From the NCBI GenBank assembly GCA_017549145.1, contig JAFYVM010000057.1, forward strand, positions 1 to 64,000: a DNA stretch of 64,000 nt, given 5' to 3'. A program made the translations under genes and the position numbers. Each line of letters begins with the position of its first letter. Positions within the stretch are counted from its first letter, which is position 1. This stretch comes from Bacteroidales bacterium (GTDB taxonomy: Bacteria > Bacteroidota > Bacteroidia > Bacteroidales > UBA932). The notes beneath the pieces are model-generated. The model saw only the letters and a list, made by a program, of their open reading frames with translations. It made no database searches and was not told where the DNA came from. This document shows positions 8,856 through 18,621 of the stretch, one piece after another.

Positions 8856-11237
8856 TTATCTCAACCCCTTATTTCTCAGATATCCTGCAACAAATTCACA
8901 GCAATCTGTCTGGATAAAATCAGTTTCTGAATCAATGAATGCATCAATATATGCGTAATTACGTCCCATAGTCTGGGTATCATAATTAAGAAGGTTAGAA
9001 TATGACAGGAAGCCCTTGGCTCTGATATCCTTTGCAATGCTTGTTCTTTCAACCCAAAGAGAGTAGTTGTACTGGAATAACTTTGCTCCAGGACAAGATG
9101 CATACTGATCGATATCTGAAGCGGAGCCGATGTGAGGATGGACAGCAATTGTAGGATCCTTGCTCTGATAATCCTTTGCAGCCGATCCACTGCAATATAG
9201 CATCACCTGTCCCTGCATTCCTGTATCCTGTATGACCTTGACGAGATCAGCACGCGATCCCACCGCCTTAAGGTCAAGATTAACATAAACCTTACCCTTG
9301 CAAGCATTCAAAGCCTCCGCAAGAGTTGGTACACGTACAGGCTCTCCGTTCTCAAGATATACCTTTCCACCTCGCTCCATGCTGAAACTGCGAAGCTCCT
9401 CAAGAGTATAATTCGACACATTTCCGCTACCATTGGTTGTAGCATCAATTGTAGCATCGTGCATAAGCACAAGATGTCCGTCCTTTGTGGTACGCACATC
9501 AAGTTCCACCATGTCCGCACCTGCCTTAGCAGCCATTTCAATCGCGGCGATTGAGTTATCAGGATATCCCGCATCTACTCCTGCGCAAGTATTTGCTCTA
9601 TGAGCTACGATAAACACCTTTGAGCGAGGCTTGGTTGGTCCCTGCTGAGAAATAATCTCATTAAAGAACGAGATAAGAGTCTGTCCTTTCTTTAAAGCCT
9701 CAGATGCCAAACTAGGATATGGAGTCTGATCAACTTCCTGACTATCATCCTCTGGCTCCTCAATGCTTTCATCAATCACAAGCCCCCTCTGTCTGCTTGT
9801 ATGACGAGGATCAGCACCTATCATAGGCCAATCTGAATCTGCAGGACCTGTACACTCGGTATAGCTCATGCAAATGACTCCACCATAATCCAAAGTACTT
9901 CCATCAGTGAAACAAGTATATATCTTTCCATCATTTCCAATTACCGCCGAGCACCATACCTTAGCGGAATTCATACCTCCATATGTTCTGCTATAACGGC
10001 TATCCTTAAGAATGAGAGAAACAATATTTCTCTTTTCCTTTATTTCAAACTGGCCTGCAGCATAATCTGGCTTGACAATATAATAGTCGCCTCTCTCTGT
10101 AAAGAAGTGTATATTACCTGCATTATCGACAGCAGGAGCACATATGACATTCTCTGACAATGGTAATCTGAGTTTAATTGTAGATGATGTCGGGTCAACA
10201 ATCACTATTCCACCATTGGACTTTCCTTCATTACAATTGAGAGGAGCCACGATAAATCCCTCAGAAGTAACTGCCACACCACCCTGGTCCTGAGTAGCAG
10301 TATCAGAGATACGTACAAGCGAAACTGGCATTCCAAGCTTCGCATCAGCAGCATAGACTTTTGTAGAAGTCGCATCTGTCATAATTCCGGCAACGCAATC
10401 CGTGCCGTTAACTTTCAAACAGCCAAGCGATGTCAGATTATATGTAGTCGCCTGACTCTCAGAGGTAGTATATAGGTTCCAATAATATGGGGCTCCATTA
10501 ACTCCTCTATCCAGCTTCGACCTTGAAATACCCCAAACTCCATATTTACCGCCGAACCAATGAACCATTCCGGCACCAGACAATGCAATACCAGAGCGGG
10601 CGCCACCTGTAGGTCCACTATTTCCAGATGCCACATATCCCTTACGAGTACCATCTGCCTTGCTTATGGCGATGATTGTTCCTGTAGAGCCGTTATTACC
10701 GATATAGACATATGACTGTCCGATAGCAGCCATACCTCCACTGATAACGGCCTGATGAGCAGATCCCTTATTCCAGAAATCTGTAAATGTCCATTTTTTA
10801 GATCCGTCCGGATTGAATGCCACGCAGCATGCCAAACCAGTAGACGAACCTGTAGCAATATACACCACACCATCTTTATCAATTGTAGGAGTAGCATAGA
10901 CCTTATTCTTATTAGAAGGGTCAGAAATAATCTGCTGCTTCCACAAATTCTCTCCTGTTGCACTGAACTTATACAACTGATCCTTATCAGTAGTTGCATA
11001 AACGGAACCATCATCAGCAATGGCAGGAGCTGAAATGGTATTATAACCATCCATATAACCTACCCATTCCAATGTCAGGACCGGATCCTTTGGTTGTTCA
11101 GGTTCCTCTGGTTTCTCCTGTTCCTGTCCAGGCTCCTGCTCAGGTTCCTCTACAGGAGGTACCGGATCAGCATTACATCCCAGCGGCAGACAAAGAGTTA
11201 AAATGGCAGTTATCAGTGCAATAGTATTTCTTCTCAT
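8856..11237 (-). CDS. Beta-propeller-GDPD fusion lipoprotein
   Basis: I chose the ATG at 11235-11237 (MRRNTIAL...), which begins a signal ending LPLGC; the frame extends to 11273. After a Pro/Glu-rich linker, roughly residues 55-460 are PQQ-like beta-propeller repeats (DGSVYATT, DGVVYIAT, AGNIHFF, DGKIYTCF). The C-terminal 270 residues are a glycerophosphodiester phosphodiesterase (GDPD) domain with AHRAN, VELDVR and LMHDATID holding the expected His-Arg, Glu/Asp and His metal or catalytic residues. GDPDs hydrolyse glycerophosphodiesters to glycerol-3-phosphate and an alcohol. Its two halves match the two following upstream genes, a stand-alone GDPD and a stand-alone propeller. This suggests fusion and duplication inside the locus. 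Confidence 0.88.
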   Translation of the reverse strand: MRRNTIALITAILTLCLPLGCNADPVPPVEEPEQEPGQEQEKPEEPEQPKDPVLTLEWVGYMDGYNTISAPAIADDGSVYATTDKDQLYKFSATGENLWKQQIISDPSNKNKVYATPTIDKDGVVYIATGSSTGLACCVAFNPDGSKKWTFTDFWNKGSAHQAVISGGMAAIGQSYVYIGNNGSTGTIIAISKADGTRKGYVASGNSGPTGGARSGIALSGAGMVHWFGGKYGVWGISRSKLDRGVNGAPYYWNLYTTSESQATTYNLTSLGCLKVNGTDCVAGIMTDATSTKVYAADAKLGMPVSLVRISDTATQDQGGVAVTSEGFIVAPLNCNEGKSNGGIVIVDPTSSTIKLRLPLSENVICAPAVDNAGNIHFFTERGDYYIVKPDYAAGQFEIKEKRNIVSLILKDSRYSRTYGGMNSAKVWCSAVIGNDGKIYTCFTDGSTLDYGGVICMSYTECTGPADSDWPMIGADPRHTSRQRGLVIDESIEEPEDDSQEVDQTPYPSLASEALKKGQTLISFFNEIISQQGPTKPRSKVFIVAHRANTCAGVDAGYPDNSIAAIEMAAKAGADMVELDVRTTKDGHLVLMHDATIDATTNGSGNVSNYTLEELRSFSMERGGKVYLENGEPVRVPTLAEALNACKGKVYVNLDLKAVGSRADLVKVIQDTGMQGQVMLYCSGSAAKDYQSKDPTIAVHPHIGSASDIDQYASCPGAKLFQYNYSLWVERTSIAKDIRAKGFLSYSNLLNYDTQTMGRNYAYIDAFIDSETDFIQTDCCEFVAGYLRNKGLR

Positions 11238-11300
11238 ATCGTTAATGTAACAAGAGGATGACTTTGCAGCCATCCTCTGATTTTATATAGGTTGCTTTGA

Positions 11301-12242
11301 TTATCTCAATTCTTCAATCTGAAGATACTCGTGAACGATTTCAGCTACATCAGTCTGAATAAAATCAGTTTCTGACTCAACAAAAGTTGCGAGCGGTGCA
11401 TAATTACCCTTACGCAACTGGCTGTCATAATCAAGGATATTTGTATATGTCAAATAACCCTGAGCACGCATCTCAGCTGGGAATGTGATATTTCCCTTCT
11501 TATCATAGTCAAGACCATACTGGAAAAGAAGAGCGCCAAAATATGGCTTGTAGCTTGTAGCCGCTCCTACTGAACCTACATATGGGTGGATAATGAAGTT
11601 AGGATCGATTGTAGGATACTCAACAAGTTCTGCCTGTGTTGAATAAATCATCACCTGATCAGTCATTCCACACTCCTGGATAAGCTGTGCCAACTGACCG
11701 ATTGGAACGCTCTTACCATGAATATCGAGATTAAGGAAGATTCTGCCCTTACACAACTCGAAAGTCTGCTTAAGAGTAGGAATCTTTACACCTGGAGAAA
11801 CCTTATCTCTCTTCATATCGAATTTCAAAAGTTCCTGATACGTGTAGCTGGAAACCTTACCTTTTCCGTTAGTAGTTCGATCGATAGTCGCATCATGCAT
11901 GATGACAAGTTCACCATCCTTTGTAGGGCGAACATCGATTTCGAGCATATCTACGATACCTGACTGAATAGCAATCTCAAAGCACTCCAATGAGTTCTCT
12001 GGAACAAACTGCTCGATTGCAGCAAGGGTATTTCCTCTATGAGCGACAATGAATACCTTCTCACGAGGAGTATCAGCATCCTGTTTCTCGATAGTCTGGT
12101 AGAAAAGAGTCATCAAGTCTGATGCTCTACCAGGAGTTGGGTCTTCAACAGGGGGCTGTGGCTGCGGCTCTGTGCATCCGGCAAAGCCGAATGCAAGAGC
12201 TACAGAAAATAAAGCCGATAAAAAATGCTTTGTATACTTCAT
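11301..12242 (-). CDS. Glycerophosphodiester phosphodiesterase lipoprotein
   Basis: A 313-residue lipoprotein (signal ends FAGC) with one GDPD barrel at about residues 60-305. His68-Arg69 (VAHRGNT), Glu101 and Asp103 (LEIDVR) and His116 (IMHDATID) are the canonical residues. The family cleaves glycerophosphodiester bonds using Ca2+ or Mg2+; some members act on teichoic acid or phosphoglycerol-decorated glycans. The lipid anchor places it in the envelope, not in cytosolic phospholipid recycling. It is clearly paralogous to the C-terminal half of the neighbouring fusion, sharing VFIVAHR, TKDG and HDATID plus a similar stretch just before the domain. Confidence 0.92.
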   Translation of the reverse strand: MKYTKHFLSALFSVALAFGFAGCTEPQPQPPVEDPTPGRASDLMTLFYQTIEKQDADTPREKVFIVAHRGNTLAAIEQFVPENSLECFEIAIQSGIVDMLEIDVRPTKDGELVIMHDATIDRTTNGKGKVSSYTYQELLKFDMKRDKVSPGVKIPTLKQTFELCKGRIFLNLDIHGKSVPIGQLAQLIQECGMTDQVMIYSTQAELVEYPTIDPNFIIHPYVGSVGAATSYKPYFGALLFQYGLDYDKKGNITFPAEMRAQGYLTYTNILDYDSQLRKGNYAPLATFVESETDFIQTDVAEIVHEYLQIEELR

Positions 12243-12256
12243 AAGTATCTGATAGA

Positions 12257-13942
12257 TTACTTCTGGTTGTTAGTGTGACGACGGTTCTGACCGAACATTG
12301 GCCATGCTGAATCGCTTACACCTGTACACTCCTTAACCTGGAGACATACGATAGCACCAAATGCTCTCTTCTTAGCAGAGTCATTGTTTGTGAAGTGGAT
12401 GAAGATCTTTCCATCATCACCGATAACTACTGAGCTATAAACCTTAGCAGGATCAGTCAATGGAATAGTCTGAGTATAACGGCTGTCAGCAAGAACAAGC
12501 TCCTTAAGGTCTCTCTTAGCGATGAGCTTACCAGTCTTGTCAACTACATAGTAGTTACCAGACTCAGTACCGAAGTGGATGTTACCAGCAGCGTCGATTG
12601 CAGGTGAACCTGACACCTTCTCCTGAACTCTGTACTCAGCAACCTTGCGGCCCTCAGCAGTTGTAGGATCAACGATGATGATACCACCATTCTCCTGACC
12701 GTTAGAATAGTTGAGAGTTCCAACTAGGTAACCCTCCTTAGTAACTACAACAGCACCGTTATCCATTTCTGGGCTATCCTCAATAGCGTAAGCGCATACA
12801 GCCTCACCATTTGTAACATCAAATGCATAGAGCCATGGAACTGCTGTATCATTGCTTGTGAACAAACCTGCTACGCAAGTCTTACCATTGATAGTCAATA
12901 CTGCAAGACCACCCTCAGAGTTATTCTTTGCCTGGAATGGATAGTATCTTCCATCATATGCTACACCTGAATTTCCAGCGCCATCAAGCTTGCTCTGAGA
13001 AATGTAGTGAGTACCATACTTACCACCGCTCCATACGAGCTGACCATTCTTAGTAATAACGACACCAGAACGTACACCACCTGCAGGTCCGCCTGTACCA
13101 TCAGCGTTAGTCACCCAACCTACGCGAGCACCTGTAGCCTTGTCTACTGCCAAAACAGAACCTGTTGTACCACAGTTACCGAAGTAGATATTCTTTGGAC
13201 CGATACCACAAACAGTAGTCTGAATTGAAGCTGCAAGCTTAGTTGGATCAGCTGCCCAGAACTTATCAGGAGTGAACTCCCACTTCTTAGAACCATCTGG
13301 GTTGAATGCATATACAGTAGCAGTACCATTAGCAGAACCATTACCAATATATACTGTACCATCTGTATCGATAGATGGAGTACCCTTTGCCTGACCTACA
13401 AGATCCTTAGTCCAAAGCTGCTTACCATCCTTATCGAACTTGTAAAGCATACCTGGATAGTCAGCATTAGCACCAGAAACAGCGTAAACGCTACCATCAT
13501 CTGCAACAGCTGGAGTAGAAACAGCGTTGTAACCGCGAGTTTGAGCTGCCCAAACAAGAGTCACCTCACCCTTCTCAGCAATAACTGCAGGGTTAACAAC
13601 GAGATTCTTTCTCTTCTCAGCCTTGTTACCCTGGCTGTCAACAACTGTAAGTTTTACGATATAAGCGTTATTCTTCTCGAATGTGTACTTAACTTCCTGA
13701 CCCTCAAGGTTGATGTCAGTACCGATTGTCCAAGTGTAAGTGTAAGGTTCAGCACCACCAGTAGCAGTAGCTGTGAAAGTGATCTCATCACCTACAAAGC
13801 AAGGGTTAGCTGAAATAGTGAAATCAGCCTTTACTGAAAGATTACCGCCAGGTGTGTTACCCCCACCCTGTGGACCTTCTTCTTTGTTGCAGGATGCAAA
13901 AATTGCAGCTGCAGCCATTAGAATAAATGCAAACTTTTTCAT
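12257..13942 (-). CDS. PKD and beta-propeller lipoprotein (candidate surface glycan-binding protein)
   Basis: The 561-residue lipoprotein has a signal ending FASC and a Gly/Pro linker. Residues about 36-118 are a PKD domain (ADFTISANPCFVGDEITF ... YTYTWTIG ... YIVKLTVVDSQGN). Residues about 125-561 are a PQQ-like beta-propeller with repeats such as DGSVYAVSG, DGTVYIGNG, AGNIHFGTES and DGKIFIHF. No catalytic residues are evident. Its place directly after SusD, where SusE/F-like proteins usually sit, makes it a candidate surface glycan-binding protein. The propeller is closely similar to the N-terminal half of the GDPD fusion, including the terminal WPM-x-G ... RHT motif. Confidence 0.82.
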   Translation of the reverse strand: MKKFAFILMAAAAIFASCNKEEGPQGGGNTPGGNLSVKADFTISANPCFVGDEITFTATATGGAEPYTYTWTIGTDINLEGQEVKYTFEKNNAYIVKLTVVDSQGNKAEKRKNLVVNPAVIAEKGEVTLVWAAQTRGYNAVSTPAVADDGSVYAVSGANADYPGMLYKFDKDGKQLWTKDLVGQAKGTPSIDTDGTVYIGNGSANGTATVYAFNPDGSKKWEFTPDKFWAADPTKLAASIQTTVCGIGPKNIYFGNCGTTGSVLAVDKATGARVGWVTNADGTGGPAGGVRSGVVITKNGQLVWSGGKYGTHYISQSKLDGAGNSGVAYDGRYYPFQAKNNSEGGLAVLTINGKTCVAGLFTSNDTAVPWLYAFDVTNGEAVCAYAIEDSPEMDNGAVVVTKEGYLVGTLNYSNGQENGGIIIVDPTTAEGRKVAEYRVQEKVSGSPAIDAAGNIHFGTESGNYYVVDKTGKLIAKRDLKELVLADSRYTQTIPLTDPAKVYSSVVIGDDGKIFIHFTNNDSAKKRAFGAIVCLQVKECTGVSDSAWPMFGQNRRHTNNQK

Positions 13943-13976
13943 GTTAATAGTGTTATGTATTAGTTAATAGAATCTA

Positions 13977-15311
13977 TTAATATCCAGGATTCTGTGGATA
14001 AGCCTCCTTACCGACAAGGTCAATCTCATCCTGTGGAATCGGCCAGTAAAGAAGATGATCACGTCCGTTCCAAGTCTTGTAGAGGTCTGTACGCTTTGTT
14101 CTCTTGATGTCAAACCATCTGCGACCTTCAGCATAGAACTCTCTGTTGTTCTCATCAAGAACAAGGTTCTGGAACTCCTTGTCACCCATTGATGAAGGAA
14201 GGTTTACAGAAGCATATCTGCTCTCCATGAAAGTCTTCATTGTTGCAAGACCTGCAGAAGCACCTTGAGCCTCAGCCTTAGTAAGATAAGCATCAGCAAG
14301 ACGGAAAACCATGATTGGAGATGCTGATGGGTCCTCATTTGCGATGAACTGACCCATGTTCTGACCACCATTAGGGAACTTGATGATACGTACTGGGAAT
14401 GCTGGGTTGTAAGTAGGATCCTTTCTGATATCACCTGTACCATTTTTATCAGCGAAAAGGTCTGTACGAAGCTCCTCAGCCATTGAATAGTTGAATGAAG
14501 CATCTGTATCGTTCATCTTTTCGAAAATACGGAGGAAGCTGCTTGAACGTTTGTTTGCAAGAGCAAAGATGATCTCCTTGCTTGACTGTCCGGCTACGAA
14601 CATACCTGCGAACTCATTGCTGGTCTTGCTAAGAACAAACTTAGAGTTGATCAGCTTATCAGCATACTCGATTGCCTTAGCCTTGTCACCAGTCCAAAGA
14701 TAAGCCTTTGAAAGAAGTGCCCAACAAGCCTCATCAGAAGGACGATAAACATTGCTTACAGAATCGAGATATTTCTCAGCCTCGTGAAGGTCAGCGATAA
14801 TCTGAGCCCATACATCTGCCTCAGGAGAGATTGGAACAACTCCCATTGAAGGTTCAGTAAGAATTGGAACACCACCAAATCTTGAAACTAGCTCATAATA
14901 AACATAGGCTCTGCAGAAATAAGCAGTACCTTTTGCCTGAAGTGTTGCAGCACTCTCAGCTGATGCTGAGTTCGCTGACTTAAGCAACTCATTGATATGC
15001 ATGATAGCAACGAATCCAGTCTGCCATCTGCTCTTTGCCCATGATGATGATGAAGAAACAATTTCTCCATGAACATCAGCATAGTCAAAACCAGGACCTG
15101 CTGTAAAGTTCTCACCGAGGTAATCTCCATCACACCAGAACGAAACGGTAAGGCTCTCCATTCTGTTGAGGATACCGTTTGTAAGCTTGCTGAGGTCAGC
15201 CTCATTTACAGCAGCTGAAGAAATCTTATCCTTAGGACGGATCTGATCCAACTGCGAAGAACAGCCTGCAAGCAGGAGTGCTAAAGCTCCGAAAATAAAT
15301 ATTCTTTTCAT
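13977..15311 (-). CDS. SusD/RagB family outer-membrane lipoprotein (PUL1)
   Basis: SusD proteins bind glycans on the cell surface and form the lid of the SusC channel. The ATG at 15309-15311 (MKRIFIFG...) gives a standard signal ending LAGC; an ATG at 15320 would add three residues. The family is recognised by the helical repeat region (residues about 60-330), the ending with FYAEGRRWFDIKR and the terminal PIPQDEIDL ... NPGY. It starts only 13 bases after the SusC stop codon, the usual tight coupling of a SusCD pair. Confidence 0.95.
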   Translation of the reverse strand: MKRIFIFGALALLLAGCSSQLDQIRPKDKISSAAVNEADLSKLTNGILNRMESLTVSFWCDGDYLGENFTAGPGFDYADVHGEIVSSSSSWAKSRWQTGFVAIMHINELLKSANSASAESAATLQAKGTAYFCRAYVYYELVSRFGGVPILTEPSMGVVPISPEADVWAQIIADLHEAEKYLDSVSNVYRPSDEACWALLSKAYLWTGDKAKAIEYADKLINSKFVLSKTSNEFAGMFVAGQSSKEIIFALANKRSSSFLRIFEKMNDTDASFNYSMAEELRTDLFADKNGTGDIRKDPTYNPAFPVRIIKFPNGGQNMGQFIANEDPSASPIMVFRLADAYLTKAEAQGASAGLATMKTFMESRYASVNLPSSMGDKEFQNLVLDENNREFYAEGRRWFDIKRTKRTDLYKTWNGRDHLLYWPIPQDEIDLVGKEAYPQNPGY

Positions 15312-15323
15312 CTGTGTCATCAA

Positions 15324-18300
15324 TTAAAATTTGAACTGTACTCCTGCAAGGAATGATCTCATTGTAGGCTGGTATCCGAAGTCTGTTCCATACTGCTTGT
15401 GAGCAGGACCTGCGTTCATTGATACCTCAGGATCGTATCCTGAATACTTAGTGAATGTGAAAGCGTTGTCAACAGAGAAGTAAACTCTGATTCCATCCAT
15501 CTTGATTCTCTCCATCCAAGCCTGTGGGAAGTTGTATCCAAGAGTAATATTCTTGATCTTGAAGAAAGATGCGCTCTCAAGGAAATGTGATGATGTAAGG
15601 ATGTTGTAATCTACATCATATCCAGTGTGAGCTCCTGAAAGCATAGGACGTGGATAATAGTTAGATGTACCCTCACCTCTCCAGAAGTTAAGAGCTGCAT
15701 CACGGCTGATGTTGAAGTATGAAGTCACACTTGCACCATCCATATTTACGCTACCAGATGAAAGTCCAAGGTGGTCTGTACCCTCCTGACCTGCACCTCT
15801 CCATGCTGCGAAGATCTTTCCACCAACTGAATACTGACAGAAGATGTTGAGGTCGATACCCTTCCAAGACATATTTGAAGTAATACCTCCGAAGAAATCT
15901 GGAGTAGCCTTACCACATACCTGACGGTCATCCTCATATTTGATATCACCGTCACCATTTACATCTTCATAAATCAAATCACCGGCACGTACACCCTTAG
16001 CATAAAGTTTCTCAGGAACTTCCTCATCTGTCTGATATACACCTGTTGACTTAAGCATATACCAAGTAGAGATTGGCTGACCAATGATGAGGGCATGCTT
16101 GTTACCACCATAAAGAGAAGAGTCACCAATGATAATGATGTCAGTATCATCAAGAAGCTTCACGAGAGTATTCTTACCCCATGAGATGTTACCGCTGAGA
16201 TCCCACTTGAACTCATTATCAATTACGCGGCCACCCAATGTGAGCTCAACACCCTTGTTGCTGATAGAACCGATATTTGATGTAAGCGAAGTCCAACCTG
16301 TTGTTGCGTGAACTGGCTTAGCATAAAGAAGGTCGTCTGTACGAGAGTAGAAAGCATCAAAGTTTCCATAGAGTCTTCCGCTCAAAAGCTCAAAGTCGAA
16401 ACCGAGGTTATACTTTGTTGATTTCTCCCACTTAAGGTCCTGTGCAGAAGATGAAATTGCAAATCCTGAAGCTCCGTCATAAGATGCACCTGCACCTACA
16501 AGTGACATAGCTGCCCAGTTGCTGATACCTGCCATCGAACCAGTCTGTCCTACAGAGAGACGAAGTTTAAGTTCATTGATAACATCTGTCTGAGGCATGA
16601 ACTTCTCGTTAGAAATGATCCAAGCAAGTGATCCTGCAGGGAAGAATCCGTAACGGTTATTCTTAGGGAAGCGGCTTGAACCGTCGGCACGGAACGAAAC
16701 GTTGAGGATATATCTGTTATCCCAGTTCGCTGCACCACGGAAGAAGTAAGACTCAAGAGCATAAGCATTGTAACCGATGCTACCTGCATAAATCTGTGTA
16801 CCAGAAGTAATGAGGTCGAATGATGAAGAAGGATAAGCCTCATTAGCATAGTTATCAGACTTTGCACCGAAAGTCTCATACTCGTATTTCTCGAATGAGT
16901 GACCGACCATTGCTGAGTACATGAGTCTGTCCCACTCATTATTATATGAAATGACGTTGTCGATCAAATAACGGAAACTGTGGTCCTTCTGCTCGCTGAG
17001 AGCTGCCCAACCATCCTTATATCCACGGTCAGTGTTGTTCTCAGTAAGTTTCTTGATAGTCTTATCATAGATGCTGTAACCACTGATAGAAGGAGTCCAC
17101 TTAAGACCCTTGATAGGAGTAACATCAAATGAGATGGTTCCCTGAAGCTGAGTCTTGTTAACGTAATAGTCCTCCTCAAGGATTGCGTTAAGAGGGTTGT
17201 GACGGCAGATACCATGCTCTGTCATTACTCTCCAGCTGCCATCCTCGTTATATGGGCCATAGAAAGGCTGCTCCTCACGTGCTGCACGAAGAACCTTAAG
17301 CGATCCGTCTGTCTCCTCTACCTTGTTGTACTTAGCGTATGCACCAGAAAGGTTAAGGTTGAGTTTGAGCCAATCAGCAATCTTGTGAGAGAACTTAGCA
17401 CGACCTGTGTACTTAGAGAAGTCAGTCTTGATGATGTAACCCTGAGTCATCTCAGCACCAGCAGAAACATAGAAAGTAGTCTTATCATTACCACCCTCGA
17501 GGCTTGCTGTAGCACCACCTCTCATAGCGTACTCGCGAGAGATGCATCCGAGCCAGTCAAAGTCAGGAAGTGCCTGACCGTTTGCCATCGCTTCTTTCAC
17601 GTGGTTAGGAAGAGTAAGTTCCTTAAGGTCATTCATCTGAACGTTGTAGTTATCGATTGCATTCTGCATTACATCGATCCACTGCTCTGTGTTCGCCATT
17701 GGAATATCCTTAGCGATCTGAGCGAAACCATACTGACCATTTACATTGATTCTTGTCTTTCCGCTCTTACCAGATTTAGTGGTGATGAGGATTACACCGG
17801 CATTGGCACGCGAACCGTAGATCGCAGTTGCTGACGCATCCTTCAAAACCTCCATACTCTCGATATCGGAAGCGTTGATGTTCGGATATGACTCAGCAGG
17901 AATACCGTCCACAACATAAAGAGGAGCAGAGTTACCTGAGATTGAGCTGACACCACGAACGACTACCATAGGAGTAGAACCTGGGATACCTGAAGCACTT
18001 GTGATAGAGACACCTGTCACACGACCCTGAAGAGCCTTCATAGGGTCAAGTTCAGCACCTCTTTCAATTCCGTCCATCTTCACAGAAGCGATAGACGAGC
18101 TGACGAGTTTCTTCGAAGCAACACCGTAACCTACTACGACTGCATCTTCAAGAAGTTCTGAATCTGTCGCGAGAGTGACATTAACTGAAGTTCTTCCGGC
18201 AACAGCCACTTCAGCATCTTTGTATCCGATGCATGATACTACGAGAGTTGCATCGCCTGGGACTGTGATCTTGTAGTCTCCGTCTAGTCCAGAAACAACA

Positions 18301-18512
18301 CCAGCGCCGCTGTTTCCCTTAGGAAAAACTGCTGCGCCGATTACAGGGAGACCACTATCGTCCGTAATAATACCAGTAACGGTAACCTTGGCACCTGGTG
18401 CCTGTTCATTTACGCTTTGAGCGTGCATTGTCACAGCTGAAACTGATATGAAAGATACCAGCATAGCCGCTGCACATAATGCAGAAAGCGCGGACTTAAT
18501 GGTTAGTTTCAT
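15324..18512 (-). CDS. SusC/RagA family TonB-dependent receptor (PUL1)
   Basis: A 1062-residue TonB-dependent transporter that should import the PUL1 glycan across the outer membrane. After the signal there is a CarboxypepD_reg-like domain (VTGIITDDSGLPVIGAAV). The plug follows with VVVGYG, the SusC signature around SITSASGIPGSTPMVVVRG and LYVVDGIP, then GSRANAGVILITTKSG. The beta-barrel ends with the typical GVQFKF. It is the first gene of PUL1 and has a consensus promoter 46 bases upstream. The divergent neighbour is unrelated to glycan uptake. Confidence 0.96.
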   Translation of the reverse strand: MKLTIKSALSALCAAAMLVSFISVSAVTMHAQSVNEQAPGAKVTVTGIITDDSGLPVIGAAVFPKGNSGAGVVSGLDGDYKITVPGDATLVVSCIGYKDAEVAVAGRTSVNVTLATDSELLEDAVVVGYGVASKKLVSSSIASVKMDGIERGAELDPMKALQGRVTGVSITSASGIPGSTPMVVVRGVSSISGNSAPLYVVDGIPAESYPNINASDIESMEVLKDASATAIYGSRANAGVILITTKSGKSGKTRINVNGQYGFAQIAKDIPMANTEQWIDVMQNAIDNYNVQMNDLKELTLPNHVKEAMANGQALPDFDWLGCISREYAMRGGATASLEGGNDKTTFYVSAGAEMTQGYIIKTDFSKYTGRAKFSHKIADWLKLNLNLSGAYAKYNKVEETDGSLKVLRAAREEQPFYGPYNEDGSWRVMTEHGICRHNPLNAILEEDYYVNKTQLQGTISFDVTPIKGLKWTPSISGYSIYDKTIKKLTENNTDRGYKDGWAALSEQKDHSFRYLIDNVISYNNEWDRLMYSAMVGHSFEKYEYETFGAKSDNYANEAYPSSSFDLITSGTQIYAGSIGYNAYALESYFFRGAANWDNRYILNVSFRADGSSRFPKNNRYGFFPAGSLAWIISNEKFMPQTDVINELKLRLSVGQTGSMAGISNWAAMSLVGAGASYDGASGFAISSSAQDLKWEKSTKYNLGFDFELLSGRLYGNFDAFYSRTDDLLYAKPVHATTGWTSLTSNIGSISNKGVELTLGGRVIDNEFKWDLSGNISWGKNTLVKLLDDTDIIIIGDSSLYGGNKHALIIGQPISTWYMLKSTGVYQTDEEVPEKLYAKGVRAGDLIYEDVNGDGDIKYEDDRQVCGKATPDFFGGITSNMSWKGIDLNIFCQYSVGGKIFAAWRGAGQEGTDHLGLSSGSVNMDGASVTSYFNISRDAALNFWRGEGTSNYYPRPMLSGAHTGYDVDYNILTSSHFLESASFFKIKNITLGYNFPQAWMERIKMDGIRVYFSVDNAFTFTKYSGYDPEVSMNAGPAHKQYGTDFGYQPTMRSFLAGVQFKF

Positions 18513-18557
18513 GTTATAAATATTTTGTTTTAGTTATATTATTGTGGCAATAACACG

Positions 18558-18588
18558 CAAAAATACCATTTCTCGCTTGATAAAACAA
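18558..18588 (-). promoter_or_regulatory. PUL1 promoter
   Basis: On the minus strand, TATTTTTG (18558-18565) matches the Bacteroidetes -7 consensus TAnnTTTG, and TTGTTTT at 18582-18588 is a fair -33 element about 20 bases upstream. The inferred start near 18551 leaves a leader of about 40 bases before SusC. Confidence 0.6.
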
Positions 18589-18621
18589 TAGTTTTAAGGG
18601 AAAATTACGTAATTTCGCAAC

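Noticed and set aside
17199-17834. 211-codon open frame on the plus strand
   Set aside because: Antisense to the PUL1 SusC gene; composition (Cys/Ser/Thr-rich) is that of a shadow frame.
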